A stretch of DNA of 64,000 bases from Ascarosepion bandense (GCA_037127315.1 JBBBDQ010001270.1:3245001-3309000); one strand, 5' to 3'. Counted from the first letter of the stretch, positions 42,470 to 53,604 are shown. The notes: generated from the sequence alone by a model not told the origin. Numbers and translations are program-made.

Positions 42470-42590
42470 TGGATAAGTATCAGGAAAAGGGTTCTTAACA
42501 GTCACAGGCGATAGGAAGATGTGGAAGGTCATGATCACCTACTTTCTGAAGGGACACGTCACACAGAAGACGAAGAAGAAGAAGAAGCAA
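42470..42590 (+). pseudogene. RTE LINE fragment, 3' end of the split copy
   Basis: gataggaagatgtggaaggtcatgatcacc-type sequence corresponds to TRDREMWKVMITY, followed by ctgaagggacacg (LKGH) and a (GAA)n(GCAA)n tail. This is the 3' end seen in other RTE copies (IAYVLKGQGT). Confidence 0.68.
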
Positions 42591-42874
42591 GCAAGCAAGT
42601 AACAAACGGAAGAGAATTCCACCAATGGGCAATATGAAAAAAGAAACTAAGAGTAGAAGAGGAGTTGCATTTAACTATTTCAACAGTATATCACTATTTT
42701 ATGAAAGTCAACTTCTTACTATCTAATTTGGTTATTGTTTTGATATGCCACCAAACAACTTCTTGAAATTACATACCCCTCAAAAAAAAAATTGTATACA
42801 TGCTATATTGAACTCACAGTTGTATACGGAAACATCAATAGAGTCCTTCTCACTCATTAGAAACCAGCTTTTGG

Positions 42875-42990
42875 TACTCGACGTGACGTAATGTTTAGCA
42901 AGCTTTTCTTGCAAGACCTTATAGCTGAGTAGTGAGTTCGATCCTCACTGGGTACCCCATACTATCGGCCTTGTGCCACATCTAAGCTTA
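42875..42990 (+). mobile_element. tRNA-derived SINE of a second family (copy 1)
   Basis: Starts GGTACTCGACGTGACGTAAT with TTTAGCAAGC, B box GAGTTCGATCCTCAC, then ggccttgtgccacatctaagc. GGTAC and GTACC at the ends of the tRNA-like part can pair as an acceptor stem. Confidence 0.72.
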
Positions 42991-43084
42991 GAAAATGAAC
43001 TCTCTCTTTTGCCTTTTCGTTGCCTGTTATCTCTCTCCTCTCTTTCTCTCACCTTGTCTTCTTTTATCGCTGCTACTTTTGTTA

Positions 43085-43245
43085 GGGACACCTCGAGGTG
43101 GTGTAATGGTTAAGCAAGCTTGTCTCACTGGAACCGTCACAATTGCGAAGTGAGTTCGATCCTTACTGAATTTCCTATACTTCCGGCCTTGTGCCACATC
43201 TAAGCGGCGCTCAGAAAATCACCATTAAAAACCGCCTTCCTAGCT
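43085..43245 (+). mobile_element. tRNA-derived SINE of the second family (copy 2)
   Basis: A box GGTGGTGTAATGGTTAAGCA, B box GAGTTCGATCC, then cggccttgtgccacatctaa, as in the neighbour at 42875 but with a different anticodon-arm region. The two lie in direct orientation about 100 bases apart. Confidence 0.75.
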
Positions 43246-43354
43246 CGATCACGATTGTATGTCTTTCTCTATATCGGTCCTGCATGTCGAGCAAGTATCC
43301 CAAAACTGAAATATTTCAAACCTCATCATGATTACGACAAAGAGGGAATAAAAA

Positions 43355-44285
43355 CCACTTCTTCTTCTATGTGCCCTGTCCTTTCCGGACGTAGGCGATC
43401 ATGGTTTCCCGCGTTTCCCTATCTCTCGTTGCACTTAGTATGCTTTTCCCTGTTACACCTCGCAACCCCCGTTCCGTCATCCAGCTGATCAGGCCCCTCA
43501 TATATGTTATCTGCTGACTTCCTCTGTCTCTTTTTCCTTCTATCTGGCCTGTCCGTATCAAGTTCTCCAAGCCCTCCTTCCTCATTGCATATCCCAGGAA
43601 CTTCAGTTGTCTCTTCCTGATGCTCAGTATTAATTTTCTTTTGGTTGCCATTCTTTCCAACACCTCATCATTGCTCACGTGCTCGGTCCATGATATCCGC
43701 AGCATCCTTCTGTAGAACCACATTTTCGCTGCTTCCAGTTTTGTCCTCATTTTCGATGATATTGTCCAGCATTCACTGCCGTATTGAAGAACTGACATCA
43801 CATAGCAATCCAGCACATAGAAATGCAGCACTCTCTTCTTTGTTTCTATTGAAATTTTCCTGCGTCTTACTACTTTACTCAGCTACTGGAACGCGTCCTT
43901 CGCCTTGCCAATTCAACTTCGGATATCTGTGTCGCATTTTCCATCTCCTTTTAGAACACTTCCTAGGTATTTAAATTTTTGTACTTGCTTGATTCTAGTA
44001 TCCCCTATCTGTATTTGTCATTTTGGGTTGCTTTTTTTGCTGATGACCATGCATTCAGTTTTCGTACAGTTTATTTGTAGTCTTTTTTGTCACTCTCCAC
44101 GGCTACCTTCTGTAGGAGGCCTTGTAGTTCTCTTTCAGTGTCTGCAATCAGCACCGTGTCATCTGCATACCTTATGTTGTTCAAATTGTGGCCTCCAATA
44201 ACAAATCTTGGTGTCAGACTATTTAAAATCTTTATACTCTGAATATATACAAGCACCGATGTGAAGAGATGAACACTAATCATTT
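43355..44285 (-). pseudogene. RTE/BovB-like LINE, longest C-terminal copy
   Basis: Best reference copy in the window. In minus sense: PRFVIGGHNLNNIRYADDTV (catalytic YADD, about 44215-44160), LIADTERELQGLLQKVAVES, a KYLGSVL-like segment (about 43985-43930), then the frame 43831-43367. That frame holds VLQYGSECWTISSKMRTKLE, MWFYRRMLRISWTEHVSNDE, LILSIRKRQLKFLGYAMRKE and GQIEGKRDRGSQQI, ending in IAYVRKGQGT. It resembles the C-terminal half of BovB/RTE ORF2. 5'-truncated and frameshifted. It contains, in order and single copy, the segments amplified in satellites A and B. Confidence 0.9.
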
Positions 44286-44460
44286 AAGTGGTTCATATTA
44301 CATCGAATAGAAAACAGCGTTCTTGCTTCCCCACCCGAGGCTCGTGTACAGATGATACGAGAAAAAGGATTATGCTGTGATGTGGGATCGGACGAAATTA
44401 CTGACGGAGCATACACTTCATTTTCATATACCGTGTTCCATCAGAACTTAGAGGATCATG

Positions 44461-44934
44461 TGTAATATAACAATCTGGCCCCACCCGAGGAAGTAATGCA
44501 AGCGATGGTGTTTCCCGTCGGTGAAGGGTTTGGCGAAACGACAAGACAGGTGTTTGTGAAATACATCCTGTCGAGGCCGGAGCGGATGTCGTTTGACCTT
44601 ATTTCCGACAGCGGCGGAAATGACTACGGAGGCAAACAGAACAGGTGTCTCTGGGAATTACGTGGGCGTTGCGTGGGCGAGGCAGGACCGGAAGGAAAGT
44701 CCCGGTTCTAGAAGACTATATAAAGACCTCGACACACGGATTCGCCAGCAGAGAACGGCCAGTGGAAGCAGAGAAACACCACAGGCAAGACTACACTCCC
44801 GTCAACCCATTCTATGTGCGCTCTCACTCTCCTGTTCTCTATTCAACACGGTTCGTCGTCATTAATAAAAATATAACCTTATATTTTTATATATGCGTGT
44901 TTGTTGTTTTGTCGTCGTACGGCGATATATAACA
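44461..44934 (+). mobile_element. Solo LTR of the gypsy family
   Basis: Starts TGTAATATAACAATCTGGCC and ends GGCGATATATAACA; nearly identical to the LTRs at 29634 and 35402, but in plus orientation. TATA box ACTATATAAAGACC at 44714-44727. Flanks CATG and TATG differ at one of four bases, consistent with a mutated target duplication. It arose most simply by LTR-LTR recombination. The 90- and 95-residue frames in all three LTRs are incidental. Confidence 0.95.
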
Positions 44935-44940
44935 TATGGA

Positions 44941-45001
<61 letters not shown>

Positions 45002-45004
45002 CTC
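44941..45004. repeat. (CT)n and (CTAT)n microsatellite
   Basis: CT dinucleotides to about 44982, then CTAT tetramers. Confidence 0.92.
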
Positions 45005-45069
45005 TTTCTTGCCACTCTCAAATTTTAACCTCTTCTTATCTCTCCCAAACCCCTCTCTGACATCCATTT

Positions 45070-45840
45070 GCTCAGGCCTCTCAAGTAGGTCTCACGTTAC
45101 TTTTCCTTGTTTCTCTTACCCTCTATCTGTTTTGTGAGTATTAAATTCTCCAGGCCCTCCTTCCTCATTGCATATCCCAAAACCTCCTTTGTCTCTTTCT
45201 TATATTAAATATGATTTTTCTCTACGTTTCGATCCTCTCCAACACCTCGGCACGTGCACAGTTCATGGTATCCTCAGCATCCTTCTGTAAAACCACATTG
45301 TAGCTGCCTCAAGCCTCTCCTTCATCCTTGAGAAGATTGTCCAACATTCACTGCCATACAGAAGGACATACATCACATAGAAATCCAGCACCCTCTTCTT
45401 TGTTTCCAATTAAATGACTCCTTTCAGTTCTACTGTTAGCTTTCGAAATGTGCCCTTGGCCAGCCCAGTGTGTCTTTGTATATCAACATCGCACTTTTCA
45501 TCCTCTGTTAACAGGCTTCCCAGATATTTAAATTTCTTTATTTGTTTTATTTTAGTTTCTCCGACCTGTAGTTGGCATTTGGCGGTCTTCTTTTTTACTG
45601 ATGACTATACATATAGTTTATACTTAGTCATTTCTTCTCGCTTTCTCTTGATAGTTTCTGTAGGAGGTCCTGCATTCTCCTTTCTGAGTCTGCTATCAGC
45701 ATTGTGTCATCTGCGCAGCTTACCTTGTTGAGATTGTGGCCGCTAATTACGAATCCTGGCAAGGGTCTTATTTCTCTCAAAATTGTTTCGGTGTATAAGT
45801 TGAAGAGATCCAGTGAGAAAATACATATGGGAATTATCAA
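45070..45840 (-). pseudogene. RTE LINE fragment with YADD region
   Basis: Minus sense: SLDLFNLYTETILREIRPLP, GFVISGHNLNKVSCADDTML (YADD decayed to CADD), then a FKYLGSL-like segment (45540-45500). After that come QCWTIFSRMKERLEA-like (45350-45300) and a 3' part reaching about 45070. The DLFNLYTE to LIADSE stretch is the best single-copy match to a satellite A unit. Confidence 0.84.
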
Positions 45841-45886
45841 ATACTAAACGCTTGAATTGCAGACCAAAATGGATGCGCAGGTCAGT

Positions 45887-46033
45887 CGGTCAGTCAGTAA
45901 AGTGCCATACGTGATACACGTTTGGACGATCATGTCTTGAAAGAGACATAACTGACTGCGCAGAAGATTATCCCGCAGTAGGTTGCCATTACTTTCTGCG
46001 GTAGAAGGCTATAGAACCCAATCTGTCCTGATA
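45887..46033 (-). mobile_element. SINE 3' part, split by a Helitron
   Basis: Minus-strand tail of the SINE family seen at 26115-26400 (gtgccatacgtgatacacg, gattatcccgcagtaggttg). It continues at 46754-46880 beyond the Helitron. The junction matches the uninterrupted copy at the bases ..tcatatttaac... Confidence 0.82.
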
Positions 46034-46753
46034 TCTAAACTTATTTATAATTGGAACTTTATCTCTATACGTGTGAGTATGTGTGTGTGTGTGTGTGTGT
46101 CCGTTACCTATAGACTACGAAACGGCTGAACCGATTTTATTGAAAATTTACTCAGTTGTACTATAAGCGTCTACGAGTGTTCTTGGCTAGGTTTTGTGTC
46201 GAGGTACCACCGAAAGTCGATAATCGAAAAAATCGGGTTATAGAATGGTCCGATTTTAATCAAATTTTATACACTCATAGACAGAGACATAAGAAACGAT
46301 ATTCAGAATTCAACGTTGCAGTTCTTACAATAGTGCAGAAAATCGATAATATATGTATATATAAAAGGCAAGAATTTGTGTCTGTGTTTGTTTATATGCC
46401 TATATGTCTGTATTGTTTTCAGCCCTTTTATTTTAGTTTTTGCTTCTAGTTTGGCTCTAAGTAGCTATAATTGTAGTTCTTAGTCTCAGTCATGATATCA
46501 TTTATTCAGAGGACTTATTTAGCCATCAAAATTCAGTTTGCGACGAAAAAAAACTTTTTTGATATCGATAACAGGAAATCAAAACTTGATTTACAGCCAT
46601 TCATTTTTCTTTCAGTCTATGGTTTCGCTTTAACTGGAAACAACTGTTGCTTTTTAGTCTTTCGTGACAACGGCCAAAGAGTCTGAACTCCAGGACCATG
46701 GATTAGTTTTAAAGCTTTCATTACACCTGAGCAACGCCGGTCTATACTGCTAG
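46034..46753 (+). mobile_element. Non-autonomous Helitron (copy 2) inside a SINE
   Basis: Begins TCTAAACTT after A and ends ctgCTAG before T: the A/T insertion signature. The hairpin near the 3' end is CCTGAGCAACGCCGG. The related SINE at 26115-26400 provides an empty site, confirming both boundaries. The interior holds (TG)n and aaacggctgaaccgatttta as in copy 1, plus an extra segment shared with copy 3. Confidence 0.88.
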
Positions 46754-46883
46754 TTTATACAATAACTAGAGGGAAGAGAATTGTAAGTGAATGCAAGGAA
46801 TTCAAGTAGAATTCGAACGGGGCTCCCTGATTTCTCGTTCCAAGCCGATATACAATGCACCACAACGCACATCCCGGATCCGC
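46754..46883 (-). mobile_element. SINE tRNA-like part, split by a Helitron
   Basis: Minus strand GTGGTGCATTGTATATCGGC and GTTCGAATTCTACTTGAATT, the tRNA-like head of the same SINE; no 5S part precedes it. Confidence 0.8.
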
Positions 46884-47254
46884 AGGTAGAGTAGCTGTTA
46901 TCAACGCAGGTTATTTAACCGATGAGTCATGTTAAAATTCGGACTGGTCAGTTGCGTTCACTTTTGAGCTAAGTTTTTTTTAAGACATAAATACATCAAT
47001 TTTCACTTATGTTAAGTAGTTGAGTAGACTGGTTCCTAAAGTCTTGATGGAAACTGAATTCCAAACAGTGAAGAACGCAACGGAAACTACTTTGTTTTTT
47101 TGTTTTGTTTTTTGTTTTTTTGTGTCTTTTTTTTTCCATGAAAATATAACATTTCACAAAAAATAATAAAAAGTATTTGTGGAGAGATATGATGATCTAA
47201 ATCCTGAAGAGACATGTAATATATTTTTAGAGGCCAGCGCCCTAAACACATTTT
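46884..47254. other. Unassigned interval
   Basis: About 370 bases, with a T-rich run at 47095-47140; nothing recognised. Confidence 0.5.
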
Positions 47255-47742
47255 ATTCTTCTTCTTCTATATTGCCCTGTCCTGTCAGAACGTAGGCGAT
47301 CATGGCTTCCATGTCTCCCTATCTCTGGTGGCTCTTAGCACGCCTTCTCCTTCTACACCATGTAACCCTCGTTCCATCATCCACCTGATTAGGTCCTTCA
47401 AATATGTTATCCACTGCTTTCCCCTGTCTCTTTTTCCCTCTATCTGGCTTGTTAGTATCAGGTTCTCCAAGCCCTCCTTCCTCATTGTATGACCCAGGAA
47501 CTTCAGCTGTCTCTTCCTGATGCTCAGTATTAATTTCCTTAACGTTTCCATCCTTTCTAAAAGCTCATCATTGGTCACATGCTCGGCCCATGATATTCGC
47601 AGCATCCTTCTCTAGAACCACATTTCAGTTGCTTCAAGGTTTTACTTCATCTTTGATGATATTGTCCAGCATTCACTGCCATATTGAAGAACTGACAACA
47701 CATAGCAATCCAGTACTCTCTTCTTTGTTTCTAGATTTTTCA
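47255..47742 (-). pseudogene. RTE LINE C-terminal fragment
   Basis: Frame 47605-47300 encodes MLRISWAEHVTNDELLERME, LILSIRKRQLKFLGHTMRKE, GLENLILTSQIEGKRDRGKQ and WMMERGLHGVEGEG. A CWTISSKMK-like remnant lies upstream to 47740. 5'-truncated. Near-full C-terminus but no RT core. Confidence 0.88.
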
Positions 47743-48010
47743 AAAATAACCTCGATGTTTTTGGCTTTAATGAACCGACATTCAATTCAGTTTCTGACAG
47801 ATAAACCTAGGGTATTTCAAATAAGGCCAATAATCCTGGTGAAAGCTTTTGAATTAATTTTTGGTTCCATGTCAAACTGATATATCATGAAAATATTCTG
47901 AAACAGGATAATTCGGAAGAGCATGTCTTCCATGGTACGAAAGCGTACACCGTGTTCGACAAACAAAGGAAACGAAGGAGGATTGTAACTATTCTGGTTG
48001 AAACATTCCT
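47743..48010. other. Unassigned interval
   Basis: No recognised feature before the polypyrimidine tract. Confidence 0.5.
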
Positions 48011-48025
48011 CTCAATCTTTCTTTC

Positions 48026-48096
<71 letters not shown>

Positions 48097-48593
48097 AACA
48101 TCTCTCTGACTCTTTCCCTGTTTCTTTCCCTCTGAGACACGCTCTCTTTCTCTAACTTACTCTCGCACACTCTTTATCTAACGTTCTCTTTCTCCATATC
48201 TGACTCTCTCGCTCTCCCTGATTCTCACTCTCTCTCTAATTCTCCCTTGCATTCTCTATCTGTCACTCTTTTTCTTTCCGACTTTTTGACTCTCTCCCTC
48301 TCACTTTCTCTCTCCCTCTAATTTATCTCTCTCTTCGACTCTTTCTGATTCTTTTTCTCTCTCTCTCTCTAACTTTTCTCTCTTTTTGACTTTCACTCTC
48401 TAGCTCTTTCTTCCTCAAATATCTATCTGCTGCTTTTCTTCTCTCTCTCTCTCTCTCTCTCTCTGAATCTCTTTGACATCCACTCTGACCCTTTCACTCT
48501 CTCTACTTTCTCTCTGTGACTCATTCACTCTGTTTCCCTTTCTGACTCTTAACTGTTACCCTCACTCTTTTTCTCTGATCTTCTCTCTCTCTC

Positions 48594-48634
<41 letters not shown>

Positions 48635-48785
48635 TTATCAATCTATCTAACTATCTAATACTCACTTTCTATCTTTCTATCTTTCTATCTCATTAACACT
48701 CTTCTCGTCCTTCTGGCAATCTCTCTCTCTTTATCTCGCTCTCTTTTTGTCTGTCTGTCTCTCTCTCTATCTCTCTCTTTGATTA
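48011..48785. repeat. Long (CT)n-rich polypyrimidine tract
   Basis: About 775 bases almost wholly C and T on the plus strand, with (CTGT)n at 48029-48060 and (CTAT)n near 48625. Such strand asymmetry can form triplex DNA. Confidence 0.93.
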
Positions 48786-49387
48786 TCCGGAGCAGCCTGC
48801 TTTATTCTGATTTCTTTCCGAGTATACGATCTTAAACGGAAATGAGTCCGCGCATGCGTGACAAACACTTGCAACCTCGGCATGAACATAGCGCTTTTTC
48901 ATCCTACCGCCTGAAGCGCGACATCTCTATCTACGACATGACCAGCGTCTATGTTTGATTTGCCCATCAGATGAAGGCAAAAGAAGCAAAAATCTCTCTA
49001 GAGATATGTCGTCTGCTTCTTTGACGCGCTTAAAACTAACACCTCCAAACTTTATTCGTTAGCTGGCTGAAATAAATGACATACTAATGTTGAACTGGAA
49101 TACGATTTATCTGGTGAAAATCTAACGTTTGTTAGTTTCTATGCGAGACGCGAACTCACCATTTTATCCACGGTACAATTTTATCTGTTTCTTTCATTGT
49201 ACTCATAAAAATAGCACAATTTATTTGTGAAGAATAATTCAACTTCTTTTTTCACGCCAACTTCTCTTTATTTAACAGTAATGTAGCTTTCTTTCATTTT
49301 CATTCCTTTTCTCTTTCTTTTTCATTTTCATTGAATTTTCCTTATTCTTTGATATTTTATTAAAGTTCTCTTTCTTTCATTCTAATT
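48786..49387. other. Unassigned interval
   Basis: About 600 bases. It contains CCGCGCATGCG at 48848-48858, resembling an NRF-1-type site, but no gene structure that I can identify. Confidence 0.45.
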
Positions 49388-49690
49388 CGCTTACGGCCTG
49401 TCACGTTGAATACACCGGTTCTCGCTCGATGCACCGAAGTTAAGCAACGTTGAGCTTACATCAGTACTTAGATGGGTGACCTCTTGGGAATACCAGGTGC
49501 TGTAAGCGTTTAGTGACGGATGTGCGTTGTGGTGCAGTGGATATCGGCTCGGAAAGAGAAATCGATGAGCCGAGTTCGAATTCCAGTTGAATACCCTGCA
49601 TTCACTTAAAAACTGGTACCCTTGGGAAAGGTATTAATCCGTCCCTTCCCTCCAGTTATGGGTTAAATAACAAGGGTAGGGATTGGAAAT
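49388..49690 (+). mobile_element. 5S rRNA-tRNA chimeric SINE (copy 2)
   Basis: 49391-49508 is a 5S derivative (ACCGAAGTTAAGCAACGTTG, TACTTAGATGGGTGACCTCT, GGAATACCAGGTGCTGTAAG). Twelve bases later the tRNA-like part begins (GTGCAGTGGATATCGGC, GAGTTCGAATTCCAG), then the body with CTTCCCTCCAGTTATGGGTT. Better preserved than copy 1, and its 5S internal promoter region is clearly recognisable. Confidence 0.9.
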
Positions 49691-50154
49691 CCTGCCCTTT
49701 AAAAAAACAAATCCCAATGAATCTTGATACTCGAAAAGAAAAAAGTATTACTAGACACAAAACTTATATAAAAACAACAATAAATTGTTGAAGGAAAAAG
49801 GTATTACCAGCAAAAAAATAAATAAAATATTGTTTGGCAATAAATGATTTACTGAGGTTGATATGCCATAAAAACAAACCAACCTTTCATTCGCTAATTT
49901 ATTGTTTGCAATCAATTAATTTTGTTTTTTATTTCAGGCCGACTTTTTATCTTTTATTCAACTGTTATGTAGCATTCTTTTCTTTCAATCTATCTGTCCA
50001 TCTTTCTTTGCAGGCGTTAATTTTTCATTTCTACTTTCTTTTGAAATCATTAAATTTTCTTTCTTTTTCGCTCAATTTCTTTTTCTTTCATTCTTTATTT
50101 ATTTCATTCATTTTTCTTTCTTTCTTTCTTTCTTTCTTTCACGCCTACTCGCTT
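49691..50154. other. T-rich interval with (TTTC)n
   Basis: About 460 bases, increasingly T-rich; (TTTC)n at 50112-50140. The Phe/Leu-rich frame at 49834 is compositional. Confidence 0.6.
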
Positions 50155-50570
50155 TTCTTTTTTTTATAATCATATCGCCCCAAGCAAGGCATTTTACTGC
50201 CACTATTTTGCAGAGGGTTACATTGGAGGAAAGTTATGAGAAAGAATGACAGATTATAGGGGGTGTTAGGAAGTGGGTAAGAGAAGGATGAGAATACTGA
50301 TGAGAGTTGAGTGGACGGAGAAAGGAACATGAGAGAGAGAGAGAGAGGATGCAAGTTAGTGAGATAGGAAATTATTTTTGACTTTACATTTAAAATCTTT
50401 AGATTGTAGATATCTGGGAAGCAAGTAAATGGAATGGAATTCCACACGCTGAAAGTGCGAGAAAAGAAGGTGATGGAGTAGAATTTGCGTTTACATTTTA
50501 TTGGTTACACAGTAAAAGGGTGGGACCTAGTTGCTAATCTAGTGGCTCGAGTAAAAATCATATATAGAGG
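50155..50570 (-). pseudogene. LINE-2 3' end
   Basis: Minus strand: an SISFFSRTFSVWNSIPFTCF-like region (50475-50415), PDIYNLKILNVKSKIISYLT, then TGCCTTGCTTGGGGCGATAT and an A-rich end at 50165. Corresponds to the last third of 12931-13695. Confidence 0.8.
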
Positions 50571-50608
50571 GCACAAGTGAGCTAAGTTCATCTTCATTTA
50601 TTTAAATA

Positions 50609-51337
50609 CTAGCATGCTGGGGTGTAATGAAAGCTTTAAAACTAATCCATGATCCTGGAGATCAGACTCTTTGGACGTTGGCACGAAAGACTATATCGGG
50701 GGTATCGATTTCCGATATCGGGGAAAATGAGTCTTCTGAGATCTACTAATGTTTAAGTTTAAAAACTATAATTTTACCAAAGATCAGATTATGCAGCAAG
50801 AACCACGATAAAAGGACTGAAATCCTGATCAGACCTGATTGGATATCTGGGTATCGAGTTCCAATATTGGGGAGCAATTGGAAAAAATAAGTTGCCCATG
50901 ACCTGACCAGAAGCCTAAAGAATATTTGTGTGAAGTTTGGTGAGAATCGGATAAAAATTGTGGATTTGTATAAAGGACATACAGACAGATAAACAGACAC
51001 ACACACAAACATCTTGCCGTTTATATATATTATCGATTTTTTCTGCACTATTGTAAGAACTGAAACCTTGAAAATTCTGAATATCGTTTCTTATGTCTTT
51101 GTCTATGAGTGTATAACATTTGATTAAAATCGGACCACTCCTTCTATAACCCGATTTATTCGATTATCGATTTTTGATATTTATCGGGTGTACCTCGACA
51201 CAAAACATAGCTAAGAACACTCGCAGACGCTTATAGTACAAGTGTGGAAATTTTCAATAAAATCGGTTCAGCCGTTTCGGAGTCTATAGGTAATGGACAC
51301 ACACACAGACAAAATTTCATTTATAAAGAAGTTTAGA
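50609..51337 (-). mobile_element. Non-autonomous Helitron (copy 3)
   Basis: On the minus strand begins TCTAAACTTC at 51337, preceded by A, and ends CTAG at 50609, followed by T. The 3' hairpin found in copies 1 and 2 is shortened (CACCCCAGCATGCTAG). The interior contains aaaatcggttcagccgtttc on the plus strand, the complement of the shared motif. Confidence 0.85.
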
Positions 51338-52465
51338 TCATGTCGATTTTTTTTCTATCGTCTCAATCAATATTTTTTTTCTTTTTCTTTTTGAAGTAAT
51401 TTAATTTTCTTTCGTACTCTTTCATTCAATTTGTTTTTTTCTTTATCTCTCGTTAGATGTTTGTGCCTTCATAAGTATTAATGTTATTTATGCATTCATT
51501 TCCCAATGATTTAATTTGTATTTTTCATTCATTCACACTCGTTTCATTTCATATTCATTGTTTATACAATTCCCTATACAATTCCCTATACAAATGGGTG
51601 GAGTGTGAACCGGGCGTTAGATAGATCCATCTACTCCAATTGAAAAAAAAAAAGAAACCTAAGTGAGAAGATTGGAAAAGAGAAAGCCGGAAACCACATC
51701 CTAAACAGGGAACAACGGATGAGCCTCTTAACCTGTTCAATAGACGTGGGTGGAGTGTGAACCGGGCGATAGATAGATCCATCTACTCCAATTGAAAAAA
51801 AAAGAAACCAAAGTGAGAAGATTGGAAAAGAGAAAGTCGAAAACCACATCCTAAACAGGGAACAAGGGATGAGCCTCTTAACCTGTTCAATAGACGTGGT
51901 GGAGTGTGAACCGGGCGATAGATAGATCTATCTACTCCAATTGAAAAAAAAAGAAACCAAAGTGAGAAGATTGGAAAAGAGAAAGCCGGAAACCACATCC
52001 TAAACAAGGAACAAGGGATGAGCCTCTTAACCTATTCAATAGACATGGGTGGAGTGTGAACCGGGCGATAGATAGATCCATCTACTCCAATTGAAAAAAA
52101 GAAACCTAAGTGAGAAGATTGGAAAAGAGAAAGCCGGAAACCATATCCTAAACAGGGAACAAGGGACGAGCCTCTTAACCTGTTCAATAGACGTGGGTGG
52201 AGTGTGATCATGTCGATTTTTTTTCTATCGTCTCAATCAATATTTTTTTTCTTTTTCTTTTTGAAGTAATTTAATTTTCTTTCGTACTCTTTCATTCAAT
52301 TTGTTTTTTTCTTTATCTCTCGTTAGATGTTTGTGCCTTCATAAGTATTAATGTTATTTATGCATTCATTTCCCAATGATTTAATTTGTATTTTTCATTC
52401 ATTCACACTCGTTTCATTTCATATTCATTGTTTATACAATTCCCTATACAATTCCCTATACAATT
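51336..52465. repeat. ~870-bp local tandem duplication starting at the Helitron end
   Basis: 51336-51596 and 52206-52466 are almost identical (gatcatgtcgattttttttc through tacaattccctatacaattc), separated by the VNTR units. The first copy begins within two bases of the Helitron boundary at 51337. Confidence 0.9.
51596..52208 (-). repeat. VNTR units of the retroposon family (4 units, no 3' tail)
   Basis: gattggaaaagagaaag recurs at 51669, 51820, 51966 and 52118. Both ends fall in the gggtggagtgtga box, so only whole repeat units are present without the LINE-2-like tail or family 5' boundary. This fits unequal exchange rather than fresh insertion. Confidence 0.85.
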
Positions 52466-53173
52466 CCCTGTACAATTCCCTATACAATTCCCTATACAAT
52501 TCAATTCCCTATACAATTCCCTGTACAATTCCCTATACAATTCCCTATACAATTCAATTCCCTATACAATTCCCTATACAATTCCCTGTACAATTCCCTA
52601 TACAATTCCCTATACAATTCAATTCCCTATACAATTCCCTATACAATTCCCTGTACTATTCCCTATACAATTCCCTATACAATTCCCTATACAATTCAAT
52701 TCCCTATACAATTCCCTATACAATTCCCTGTACAATTCTCTATACAATTCCCTATACAATTCCCTGTACAATTCCCTATACAATTCTCTGTACAATTCAA
52801 TTCCCTATACAATTCCCTATACAATTCCCTGTACAATTCCCTATACAATTCAATTCCCTATACAACTCCCTATACAATTCCCTATACAATTCAATTCCCT
52901 ATACAATTCCCTATACAATTCCCTATACAATTCAATTCCCTATACAATTCCCTATACAATTCCCTATACAATTCAATTCCCTATACAATTCCCTATACAA
53001 TTCCATTCCCTATACAATTCCCTGTACAATTCCCTATACAATTCCCTATACAATTCAATTCCCTATACAATTCCCTATACAATTCCCTATACAATTCAAT
53101 TCCCTATACAATTCCCTATACAATTCCCTATACAATTCAATTCCCTATACAATTCCCTATACAATTCCCTATA
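52432..53173. repeat. 12-bp minisatellite CAATTCCCTATA
   Basis: About 60 units of CAATTCCCTATA with CCCTGTA variants and periodic CAATT insertions every three to five units. The flanking duplicate at 51566-51596 has only two to three units, so the array expanded after the local duplication. Forward frames of 275 and 262 residues (YTIP, QFPI repeats) are translation of the 12-mer. Confidence 0.95.
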
Positions 53174-53254
53174 GTTAACCTTTCTCTGTTACTCCACTAA
53201 TCTTCATTCCATTTCGGTTTTTACATTTTTTCAATCTCTCCCATTATTTGTACC

Positions 53255-53298
53255 CTACTCTCTCTCTCTCTCTGAATCTCTCTCTCTCTCTCTCTGAA

Positions 53299-53328
<30 letters not shown>
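53255..53328. repeat. (CT)n microsatellite
   Basis: CT blocks separated by tgaatct at two points. Confidence 0.92.
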
Positions 53329-53329
<1 letters not shown>

Positions 53330-53391
53330 ACGATTCATCTCAAAAGATGCAGTAAACACTGTTGCATCCCTGTATCATTCCAATACGTACA

Positions 53392-53545
53392 CTAACGGGG
53401 ATAATTTATAGGCCAGCCCAGTTTTTAAAAAAAAAAAAGATGCATTTCATATTATTTTTAGTATTCATTGCCAAGTGGATAATTCTAAATGAAAATAGAA
53501 TGGTTCTTTTGTTATTATTACTTTGCAAAATTTTACAAGGCAAAT
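53392..53545. mobile_element. Half MITE (single arm, copy 2)
   Basis: TATAGGCCAGCCCAGTTTTT to cttttgttattattactttg matches one arm of the MITEs at 4289 and 53605; the opposite arm is missing. Confidence 0.75.
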
Positions 53546-53577
53546 AGCGACATTTTATCCATCGCACCCTGTAGATT

Positions 53578-53604
53578 GGTTATACATATATATATATATA
53601 TATA
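53578..53604. repeat. (TA)n microsatellite
   Basis: Short TA run that served as the MITE target. Confidence 0.85.

Noticed and set aside
49391..49508. Functional 5S rRNA gene
   Set aside because: Diverged from 5S at several positions, fused to a tRNA-like unit, and no T-run terminator directly follows.
52351..53178. Overlapping forward frames of 275 and 262 residues
   Set aside because: Both are translations of the CAATTCCCTATA 12-mer; no start context, domain or non-repeat sequence supports a protein.
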